A stretch of 64,000 nt of DNA from Tetranychus cinnabarinus (lineage: Eukaryota > Arthropoda > Arachnida > Trombidiformes > Tetranychidae): positions 13,903,001-13,967,000 of the forward strand of contig WHVY01000002.1 of the NCBI GenBank assembly GCA_022266195.1, written 5' to 3'. Positions 13,201 through 21,900 of the stretch are shown in pieces. The position numbers were made by a program, and so were the translations under genes. The notes beneath the pieces were generated by a model. It saw nothing but the letters and a program-made list of their open reading frames with translations, made no database searches and was not told where the DNA came from. The first letter of the stretch is position 1. Every line of letters begins with the position of its first letter.

Positions 13201-13244
13201 CAGCAATCAAAAAGAAAAAGACTACAAATGTCCCTGAAAACTAA
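10185..13244 (+). CDS. Retrotransposon ORF2, APE endonuclease and reverse transcriptase
   Basis: 1019 residues from the ATG at 10185. An earlier in-frame ATG at 10119 lies inside ORF1 and would add 22 residues with no domain match; the endonuclease fold starts right after 10185, so I prefer this start. The apurinic-type endonuclease, which nicks target DNA, fills residues 1 to about 230: an early Asn (DLNCG), Glu in LLIQEQ, Asp127 in GGDVN, a WIDF motif and the catalytic pair Asp209-His210. The reverse transcriptase has the motif A Asp524 (ADIESAFD), GVPQGSVLGP near 579 and catalytic YADD at 633-636. A C-terminal Cys-His motif (CICN...H...C, about 924-940) matches the zinc-finger-like tail of jockey/R1-group ORF2. 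No RNase H domain is apparent. The frame is +1 relative to ORF1, so translation probably restarts after the ORF1 stop. All key residues are present. Confidence 0.93.
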   Translation: MINISDLNCGNSLITTNFIVKSVPHINQILLIQEQHNLALTSITNHEIQAIQYNRAAIITFRRAVNKIFNIPPDSVSALVTIKGIKLLLFSIYISPSSTIQDYEKTFHQIQRIISSNSNLPILLGGDVNCVNPSWSYEMYDRNTNKGELINNFLLANKLSTLNKPTPNNWTFQRINTKPQWIDFISTNLDQHYSTFNQSTNILHLNNNDHNLISTSVEIKNKIKPAPPTKRFQHKVYLKIIKNLILNKHINTIKDVNDLFWEIIDTKIKTYHDERFWKTIEQISWRKKMVDDQTLTKIKTSNPKDQLLKRTLIKEMYKQITKYFQESNASEDIWKKVNLFIDQHEKPLDKEYEKNVNEALEGFNYNFHQISRTCIFPLKNNEFSIDQQQLLSCLKTLNNKATPGFDNIPLKMIKELIQDAPEKMCKIFNLINQHSFFPDALKLSSTVFIPKSDGKRARPLSLQSNFSKLIEVTIHKELKANLGDKSFEGQHAYQEGKSITTALLEISESFYLCYPNTPNILLADIESAFDMIEHKEIFNKLIDSKINENTLNLVRSYLKNRYMLTIDKKTVRSKSVEKGVPQGSVLGPFLFITGIQDIIKFFNSNKLPQPPLLKYKQTRESDQIPMKIKTIGYADDLVFIIFPRICDKAEHAVMSTTIILRKLIELLKPLNLTILPQKSKLLVDTKSKKQIEKIPNFNIETQTESNLLGINLSVMTSYKFSFEKIIQKINLASAKLLSENPKIKHFPLNILNLLNSSKIESLPRTYSMIITPQLIESISMRNRLEYSCSRIIRKATRYDWQLNSLTVCSLLGRKPSWAKIIEISLKSSYSDLFNKGDTDKSITFFNKYPKIAPDVRNDKLWWGINQMISDKATNLIMEQWINEDPDNQKHIGRWRLVGTKSRFDRHLSMVLGRYNYLVKDINCICNSQKNDPIHWVNYCPTVDHHRTVLLNSLNIETADLIPHYLLTPYSYPYYNFLEEIFQQHILPRMQNYQRVTIKRKSISQPPAIKKKKTTNVPEN

Positions 13245-13309
13245 TCCAACCAGATAAAAATGTTTCAAATTAAGCTCTCAAATATAATAATGTAAAAATT
13301 TTCATCAAC

Positions 13310-13331
13310 GGGAATGCGCAAGAAGCATCCC
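13310..13331 (+). other. Small GC-rich hairpin after ORF2
   Basis: GGGAATGC pairs with GCATCCC (one bulged A) around a 7-nt loop, 65 nt downstream of the ORF2 stop. It stands out in AT-rich surroundings. Some non-LTR elements carry a 3' stem-loop read by their own reverse transcriptase, so it may be a 3' UTR signal, if the element extends this far. Confidence 0.4.
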
Positions 13332-13832
13332 TCTATGTAATCACTGTCAAAGCAACCTTTTCTCTCTCTCTGCCTCTAAAATCACATACCAACTGTGTAT
13401 TATTGATCAACAAAACAAACCTCACAACTGTTTTTCTGTTACTTTTTTGTTGCTCCAATTAAAATAATCTTAATTGTCATACCGTGGTTAATTAAATAGA
13501 TTGAATGATGTTTAAACTGTTACTTAATGTGTCAAGATCAAGTTTGCAACTTTAAATAATAAATCTCTATCTCCATCTTATTTTTTTAAATAATTTTCTC
13601 TCTTGTTTTTCATCTTTACTCTTTTGCTCACTGTCAGTTTTTACTGGTTCTGTCCATTATTTGATTGGGTTCTGCGTTCTTCAAGCTTTCATTCATTTTA
13701 GGACAAATACTTAGTGATATAATAATGTATGTATATACCTACATAAAGAGAAGAAAGTAAGATAATATACATTTTTAAAGAGGAGAAGAGAGGTAATCTT
13801 AACCTTACATCTTATGTGAAAATCACCGTGAA
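13332..13832. other. Intergenic, presumed TBC1D24 promoter and 5' UTR
   Basis: No coding sequence seen. AT-rich with short CT tracts. Transcription of the TBC1D24-like gene must begin here or just upstream. No TATA box or initiator could be assigned with confidence. Confidence 0.4.
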
Positions 13833-16674
13833 ATGGAACCTCTGGAAGATTTGGTTAGAACACGTAACCAACGAAAATTGAAAAGTCTTTGTCGAACGCG
13901 ACTAACCATTGATTCCCCGATCCGTCAAAATTTGTGGCCAATTTTATGTAGTGCATATAAAGTAGGAGGAAGGAGTGGTGAGCTAGAAGCAATAGAAGCA
14001 TCTTTACATCCAAATGGAACTAATGAATATCTCCCTGAAGATTGTCCTCGCAAATTGCCATCTTTCATTGATCCTAATTACTGTCGATACTTTAAGCTGA
14101 GCCCTGATGGACAAAGATTAGTTGAACGTATCTTATGGATTTTAGCGTGTAAGCATAATGAAATTACCATTTGCCCATTACTATACCCTATTGCGGCTCT
14201 CTTCCTGCATTATCATGACATCACTCAAACATTAACCTCACTAACTTATTTATTGGGTAAGTTAAAGTATTGATTGTTTTAGTTATAAGTAAAGGCGTTT
14301 TAGTTTGATTTGTGATGAAATGCAGAGTGTCTTATTTTTAGTTTAATGTAAATTGCAAGATTGAGCTAGATAGCAAAAAAAAATCTCACCAAGATTCAAA
14401 CATCGAATCATTTCACAAGCATTTCAAATGTCAATCAAAGTGCTGATTAACAATGAACCTTTGCGATTAAATGTTTATTTATTCAATGAATTAACACTAT
14501 TTTGCTTTCTTCTTTCATTTTCATGTTGGTTTTCATTGGGATTTGCTATAATCATTGAATTGATGGCCTTTGATAATCTGTCATTAATGCTGTTAACACT
14601 ACAAATACCGCCCATAAAACACTAACCTCATCATTTTCATTATCAAATTATCTGCAACAATTTCCAACAATATTCAAATCAATCACATGAATTACCTCTA
14701 AAAACCAAACAAATGCCAACCTTGTATTGTAACGCCAACTTCATCAAACGTTGATCAATAACATTTACCATGGCTGTTGATAAGAGTAGAAGCACCCTCA
14801 TCAGGTATTGGTGGTAAAGATGGACCCTATTTACTTCCCCAATCACGAACCCAAATTGTACATCAAGCCTATGTTTTATTAAGATTAACCAATAAATTTG
14901 GTTTCCTACCGAGGCGAGGTTTCTTCACTGAGCAACGAGAAAGATTAATCAAAGAAAATGAAATGGACGCCTGTTTTCTCGATTGGCTCAAATGGATTTT
15001 CATTGGTTTACCATTTGAGCATGTTATCAGAATAATGGATTGCTTCCTGGTTGAAGGTACCAAATTTCTTTACCGTATTGGTTTAACGCTCCTATTATTA
15101 TACAAAAATTCCAGACCGGTTTCACCGCCCTCTCGTCTTGGTATGGTTACCAATAATGCTTTCAACAATTTCAAATCCTCCACCAACATTAACAATGGTT
15201 CCTCCTCCAACTTTACATCAACATCTACAACCACTACAAACACTACATTAACCTCCTCTTCATCTTCTTCGTCACCATTCACCTTGGACCTGATGCTGTC
15301 TTTCTGTGAGACAATTAAGTTAACGCCTGATGAGCTAATTACTGTGGCAACCCAGTTACGACGGTTATCTCGTGCTAAAATTGACCGAACCTACAAGGAG
15401 GCCTCCCACCGAAATGAAAAATTTAAAATACGCTCGGCTCCTTCATCACCTTATCACCATTTGGGTTATCATGACTTAACCCCGACCTCACCGAGGAAAC
15501 TTGAAATGATTAGTCTTGATTCAGTTAAAATTACTGATTGTACTCGAATTGCACCCAGATCTCTTAAATCGTCTATATGTGATTGGCAGTTATTGGATAT
15601 ACTCTGGGATTGGATACCTGAAAGAACACTCATCAAAGAGCCGGTCATCATTTTTTGTAGTGATGTTCATGGTAACTCACTGAGTACTTTTTACGATAAG
15701 AATGAGGCCGTTGATCAATCAATTTTACTCATAAAAACATTAAACAATGAGGTAAATAGAAATATTGTTAATTGTTGCAACTGATGACGATCATTTTCAC
15801 CATCAATGCGAAGGTTGTCTTGTCGATAGAGGTAAAGGAAGAAGAAAAAGCGTTGGCAAAGAAAATCTTTTCCATTTCCATATGAAAACATAGACACATC
15901 TTTTTTCCTACTTACCTTTCCATATTGCCAATTAAACTATCGTTTATCAAGAAATCCAATTTCAAAGCCAGAAAAATGATGAATGAAAAACTGATGAACA
16001 AGAGAGCCATTGATCACTGAAAAAATTGATATGTAATATTAAACTAGTTGATTTATTGTCATAAATAGAAAGAGGATAGAAAAGAGTAATTTGATTTTAA
16101 CTGACGACGTTAATCAACGTTTTAGGTGTTGATCCTATTTCACTTTGATATTACTTTTTGCATAGCTGAAAGGAAAAGAGCAATCATGTTTACCAAAGTT
16201 GATTCAGTTTATTCAGTTGAAACAACAACTATCAAATATCAATTAATTTGACTTTGAATTTTATTCTAATTTATCTTTTCTTGTTTATTTTAGATCTTCG
16301 GTGCATTCTGTTCTACCTCATGGTCCGATAGACTTGGAGCTGATAGGAAAGGTGCACAGAAACAATATTTCGGGACCGGGGAAACATTCCTATTCACTTT
16401 AAAACCAAAGGTTGCATATTACCCTTGGGTTGGTACCAAAGAATATGGTTCTGACCAAACGAAAAACATTCCTTGTTCATGTCAACTCTTCATGGCTGCT
16501 AATTCCAAAATGATAACCATCGGTGCTGGTAACGGAGTTGGCCTTTGGTTGGATGAGAATCTCACCAAGGGTAAAACGGAACAATGTGATACTTTTAATA
16601 ACAAACCATTATGTACAAGTGGAGATTTTGCATGTTCAATTGTAGAGGTTATTGGCTTTATTTCATCATGGTGA
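13833..16674 (+). CDS. TBC1D24: TBC1D24/Skywalker-like TBC-TLDc protein, 3 exons
   Basis: Family members join a Rab-GAP-type TBC domain to a TLDc domain and act in synaptic vesicle and endosome traffic and oxidative-stress resistance. Exons: 13833-14256, 14805-15751, 16294-16674, joined by GT-AG introns in matching phase; 1752 bp, 583 residues (human TBC1D24 is 559). The TBC domain covers about residues 28-245 and includes ICPLLYPIAALFLHYHD and FEHVIRIMDCFLVEG. The usual Arg-finger motif of active TBC GAPs is not visible, as in TBC1D24. A Ser/Thr/Asn-rich low-complexity insert follows at about 257-299. The TLDc domain runs from about 385 to the end and shows IWxW-like LWDWIPER, GTGETFLFTLKP, CDTFNNKPLC and the closing VEVIGF. 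Exon 2 could start instead at 14787 or 14790, also in frame, adding 6 or 5 residues. The start has context GTGAAATGG. Confidence 0.93.
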
Positions 16675-16681
16675 TATTATC

Positions 16682-16758
16682 CTATTGCTATTATTATTAT
16701 TGCTATTATATTATATTATATTATTTCATTTACATATACATATATACATACATATACA
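16682..16758. repeat. AT-rich compound microsatellite
   Basis: TTATTATTATTG, then ATATT-type repeats, then a CATATA/TACATA tract, immediately after the TBC1D24 stop codon, so likely within its 3' UTR. Confidence 0.8.
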
Positions 16759-17272
16759 TCTACAGTAGCAAATTTACCAAAATTTTATTTTGCCCATTAA
16801 AAAGAAAGCGATTAGCCCAACTAACTTTATTACCTGATAGTTGTTTTCAAAATAATAGCTTTCATTGACAACCAACGTCAATTTTTTCTCTCTTCATTAG
16901 TCTCTAGTCTATTTTTATTTCTCTCTCTCACTCTTTCTAACTTTAAACAAAATTAAAATGGACAAATGTTTTGCTATATGTAAATTGTGTTTTCATTTTT
17001 GTAGGCTCAGATTAGTTCAAATAGTAAATTGTAATTATAAATTGGTTAAGATTGTCCCTTTTTTTGTTTCAAGTGTGATAAAACTCAAATTTCCAAAAGC
17101 ATGTGAATTGACTGTGTTATTGAATGTTTGTTATAAGTCTATCTTTATTTCATTTTGTTGATCAAACTCAAATTTTATCGATCTATGCGAATTTAAGAAA
17201 AATTATTTCCATTTTGAGATGTTTCATTGTTTTATTTCATTGTTCATATTGAGTGATAAATGACAAAATAGG

Positions 17273-17510
17273 AAAAAAGTGCTAGAAAATTACTCCTTAC
17301 CTTTAGATGAACCTGCTAAAGACGAAACTCAAAAGCCATGGTTTGGAAAAAATGTAAATTTCTTTGCCTGCAATTTTTCATTCTAAATGTACCTTTGAAA
17401 ATATCGAAGCCTGCCATTTAACTATCAAAGCCAATGAATTTGACACCAATTTCCATACAAATTATTGTGCATATTATCAATTAAGTCTCAAGGAATTAAA
17501 GATTAGATAA
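17273..17510 (+). pseudogene. Coding-like fragment with a frameshift, unknown family
   Basis: One frame from 17273 to a TAA at 17384-17386 reads as protein-like sequence, including LPLDEPAKDETQKPWFGK and then VNFFACNFSF. From about 17388 another frame continues as CTFENIEACHLTI and YCAYYQLSLKELKIR, to TAA at 17508-17510. Both halves have soluble, Cys-containing composition unlike the surrounding AT-rich noise, which suggests one original exon disrupted by an indel. The C...C...C pattern resembles an extracellular disulfide domain, but I do not recognise the family. Alternatives are an unseen small intron or a sequencing error. Confidence 0.35.
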
Positions 17511-18427
17511 CCAGAAATGAAATAATTGATTTGCCATGTCTCCTAATGAATTGAATGGGAAAAGAAACAATATAAATGTTAAGAAAAAGAACAAGTTGAA
17601 AGTCGATTTTATATCTTCTTTATCAATGTTAAACTTGGAACAAAAGAAAAATGGCTTATCCAAGTTGACGCAAAAGGTCAAGAAAGTCAAACGATTAGCC
17701 ATTTCTTTTATCAATGTTTACCAATTGACAAGCAGTAATATCGATAAGTAAACTTACTCACAATCAGATAGGATAATAAATTGGTGTCAAATGTATTCTT
17801 TGACTCGTTTAGTACATTCTTAAAATCACCTGAAATTGATCTTCTTTCCCGCTTATTGTAATCAAGTAGCAAGAGTAAAAAAAGAAAACAAAAAATGTTC
17901 ATTCAAAATATACTTACATTGAGTTGCTTTATCTTTTACACAGAGTTTATTATTCCCAATAAAGATAATTGATTCACACAATTAACCAACACAGCGAAAA
18001 ACAAAAACTTGAATCACAATTATTTCAATTATGTAATTCAATGTTACAATAAAAGTAAATAACTTTCCATTGTAATAGTCAAGGTTGCTCATTTTTACCA
18101 ATTTCAATAAAACCGCTATCTTGTCGGTTGTTGAACCAAAAAGTCTATCACCATAACAACGGTAGTCAACAGCAACATCAACGCGGTTACCAAAACAAGA
18201 GAAGAAAAAAGTTGACCAAACTTGCATAATCTGGTTATCGAGACTTTTTTAATGTCTTTTTCATTTTCTTATTCAATTTAAAGTTAAATTAATTAAACTT
18301 TTATTTTGTTTTAACGACTAATTCTTGATAAATTAAAGATGTTTAAGTGTACAATTGCTCAGTTAATCAATTGTTACCAGCGTTTGCGTTGTTGTACAAT
18401 CCAATGTAACTTTCAATGCGCAATGTT

Positions 18428-18811
18428 TTAGAGACAAAAGTAGCTCCTTTTCAACCTCACAGTAAGTTTGGAAACAGCTTCCACTTTATTAACAGTTTTG
18501 ATACTTTTCTTCATGTAACCATATTCATCATTTTTTTTGATAAAATAATCCAAATAATCCATGTGAAAGTTGGACAATTTTTCACCTTTAAACCGATCCT
18601 CAACTTGACCATTAAATCTCAAAGTTTGGTTTCCATCTTTACCCAATTCTTTCCATCATATTTGGTTATTTTGTTTTTTCGTCAACAACTTCTGTCAATA
18701 GTATTTACCATCAAAGTATTTATAGCAACAACATGGTTTAAACATTTTTGCTCATCAAGTGAAACAAGGAAAACCGTTACAGAGAATAACAAAAGAAGAA
18801 CATTTTTAGTT
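18428..18811 (-). pseudogene. Broken secreted-protein-like fragment, minus strand
   Basis: On the minus strand a good acceptor (TTTATTTTTAG, exon from 18811) is followed by a frame reading as a signal-peptide-like stretch (VLLLLFSVTVFLVSLDEQ), a TGA, then KYDGKNWVKMETKL ending at the TGA at 18619-18621. A second frame overlaps there and continues as LRFNGQVEDRFKGEKLSNF and MDYLDYFIKKNDEYGYMKK, to a stop at 18428. Composition is protein-like in both, so this appears to be a gene with at least one frameshift and one stop. No start codon is in frame. Its antisense gives a 139-codon plus-strand frame, which I take as a shadow. Family unknown. Confidence 0.33.
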
Positions 18812-18914
18812 CTAAAAATAAAGGCAAAAAACTAGGTTTTTCTTGATTCTACTTTTCGTGTTCATGTGTTTTAATGTCACCAGGATTGCGATTGATTTAA
18901 AAGTTTGACCAAAA

Positions 18915-21900
18915 ATGTACCAATTGCCTCATCAACACCAACAACATCACATTACATTTGACAATGATGGAAGTATTCCAGTCTTTTATCGATACCAATA
19001 TGATAGTGACTACAATGCGATAATCAACAGTAAATGTGTTTCCACAAGCTCAACCGATGGACCAGTGAAACAAGATGCAACCGATGATAATCCAGTCAAA
19101 GAAGATTCCCTATCATTTACCTATCCTCTAATCTCATTCCTATTCTCTCTCCTTAACATTACCATTAATACAACTCTAGTCTATTTATTTTACACCGAAA
19201 ATCAACAAGCATGGTTCATATTGACCCTCTCTCTACTTGTAATACCCTTTCTAATGGTCAATATTTTTAGCATCAAATGGTGAGTAAACATTTCGTTGCA
19301 TTCAAACCCAAACTCAAGTCAACCCGACAATTTCATTATCAACCAATAAATCAATAGTGACTATAAACAGAAAGACTGTTGTATCATTATAACCAGAAAA
19401 TTGCTCTTGATTTTCATCTTTAGAAAACCTTTTTTTAGCAAACAATTTTTTCCAATTCCAAACTAAAGGGTGAAACATTGAACAGCAAATGAAAAACAAA
19501 GGATTGCGTGATAATTCAACATTATCTGTAACTAAACACTCACAGGGAGTAGAGAAGAAACAACAACTGTAGCAAAAAATAACCCAAGTACAAATATAAT
19601 ATCGAAAAAGGAAGAGTAAAAAGTATCATTTCAGTTTCATTTTCATTTCTTTTGAAAAAAAAATCCTTTTCCTTGCATGTGAATTCAAAGGCAAATTATT
19701 TAATATAATAACAATTTCACAACAAAAGTTGAATGAAAATAAAAACAAAAAGGAAAAATAAAAAGCAAACCAACAGGGAATGAGATATTGAGAATAACTT
19801 AAGAATGAATTTGTTGCTGGTTTTGTTTTTTATTATATTTTGCATGTATTGTCATTTCCTTTTTTTCGATAATATTTCTGAACAATCCAGCAAACCTGAA
19901 ATAATCATTGATTCATTGAAAATGCAGCAGCAAGAAAAAAAGGAAACTTTGTAACCATTTAAGAAACAATTTCCAATGAAAATGATACTTACATGGTTAG
20001 AGGAAAGTTTAAAGCAATAACAATAATAACATTTTCTCACAAATTATCATCATCATCATCATGTATACATAACATGATACTAATAAGTTATGACTTGTGT
20101 TTCATGTTATTCAATTTCCATCTCAATGTTACCATCAATTTGTACCATTTTCATCTTCCATTTCATTTAGCTTGCGCTCACCTAATCTTTACTTTTTTTT
20201 GAAACATTTTCTTCCATTTTTGTCATCATCATCATTTATTGCTCTTGAAGATTCTGTAAAATCCGGAAAATGAATTGATAGATCGCTTGTCCTTCGGAAC
20301 TGACTCCGGATGTCCTTATTACATCGACATGAATCCACAAGAAAATGACATCTCTTAAAGTCTCATCTTCATCTTCATCTTTTCCCATCTTTTTTGCATT
20401 CAAATGTCAATATGAAAAAGTGTCTCTCAAGTTGCTCTTCGTCTTTTCCTCGATATTTTTCCTTCTCAAATCAGATGACATGATAAGTGATAGATGAAAA
20501 TGAATTGCAGAGAAGACAAAATTTCAGAATAATTTCATTCAAACGTATCAATGAGCAACTTTTCTTGATCAGTATTTCACTATTAAACCCACAAATCCAA
20601 TTAATGACAACATTAACTCAAGATGATTCAATTTTCATTTCTAATCTCATTTAACCATCAATTTACCCATGAAAATGCTAACCATAACAATCTTAGCCAT
20701 TCAGATCAATGTTAACCAAAAATAATGTAATAATTGAATAATGCAAAAAAAAGAGAGAGAAAAGTTCTGCAAGAAAATTTCATGTCAACACTTTGAAAAC
20801 CCAAATGAACATGAAAAGGTGTTGCATTAGCTAATTAGTTGATTCCAATTTTATCATCTAAAATGTTTACTCCAAATTTATTACTCTAGAGAAGACGAGA
20901 AAAAAAAGAGAAGAAAAAATGCAAACATTTTCTCCATCAAAGTTCATAAGAACTGAAGAGAGAAGAAAAAATGATTCTGTTTCTTTCGCCTTTCCTCACC
21001 ACATTTACCTCCATTAACATGATCATGCTGTGCAATATCAGTTGTTTGCTTCACAACTAATTATGAATCAAAAATGCTTTAATGTGACAGGATAAGTTGG
21101 AGAGAAACTATCATTACTCATGGAAAGCAGAACCAGAATAAATCCCATGAAGAAAAAAAAAGTTGTTGTTTAAACCATTTTGTGCAAGTTTTTTTCTTCT
21201 GCTTCTTGGAAAAGCAAAGTTTACAAGAAAAATGATTTACATGAAATTCATGAAATGTCAATTTAATGAAAGCTGTGGTTGAGCTTTTTGCTTTTCTTCA
21301 TCAACAGATAATGAGTTAACACAGGCTCTTCAGTTAATGAACAGGCAAATTTCACGAGTCAGGAAAAAAAGGGTGAAAAAAGGTTTATCTTGAATCAAAT
21401 TTTGACGTGAATCGTTAATCTTTAAATTTCACTCTAAACTCAACTTTATCATGTTTCACTCTTGAATAACAATATCGAAATCTTGATTATTCCATAAGTT
21501 AATCTTAAACTGTGATCATTCTGATTAATCACAATTTCCATCTCATGTTAATCTCATTAATATCGAGGAAAAATATTGAGAGACAATTTTTTATTCCCAA
21601 AACTCATAACTCATTCCATCCCATGTTTATAAATTTTCATGAATAGAATTTATTTTTAAAGTTTTTCTTTTTGTCCCTCATTCTTGTCCCAATTCATGAT
21701 GATGAAGATGAATTTGCATGTTAAGCTTGAAAGGCGGGAAGATGAAGAATGCAAAAAAAGATCGTTTATCAGTTGAATCACGAGTAAAAAAAGAGTTTCA
21801 CTAAATTGTAATGAAAAGCAAAAAAAGAGTTACTAATAGTTGAGATAATAAAATAATAGGAGTTAACTGGGAGTGAATTTTATGATAATTATTAGTGTTA

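Larger units (their letters stand above)
8852..13331 (+). mobile_element. Non-LTR retrotransposon (jockey/R1/I group), both ORFs intact
   Basis: A LINE-type element with a zinc-knuckle ORF1 and an endonuclease-reverse transcriptase ORF2 on the plus strand, no LTRs and no internal stops. It lies between the divergent ABCC and TBC1D24-like genes. Exact ends are uncertain. A possible duplicated target AAATATAATA occurs at 8842-8851 and 13280-13289, but in AT-rich DNA this may be chance, and the right copy would leave a very short 3' UTR. A GC-rich hairpin at 13310-13331 could instead be part of the 3' UTR. No poly(A) tail is obvious. The span given runs from the left candidate duplication to the hairpin. 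Confidence 0.8.
16675..18914. other. Intergenic between TBC1D24-like and XKR genes
   Basis: Contains the TBC1D24 3' UTR, an AT microsatellite (16682-16758), two frame-broken coding-like stretches described separately (17273-17510 plus, 18428-18811 minus), and the XKR 5' region. A third minus-strand frame (17982-18227) reads as mixed-composition protein for about 45 residues up to a TTG|GTAAAA donor-like site, and an acceptor-like CCAG lies just before its ATG. It could be linked to the minus fragment, but I cannot build a full gene. Confidence 0.4.

Noticed and set aside
14428..14625. 65-codon hydrophobic frame in TBC1D24 intron 1
   Set aside because: No splice sites in phase with the flanking exons and no counterpart in the family.
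18416..18835. 139-codon plus-strand frame
   Set aside because: Rich in Phe, Ile and Ser, as expected of the antisense of a coding-like stretch; the minus-strand reading is more protein-like.
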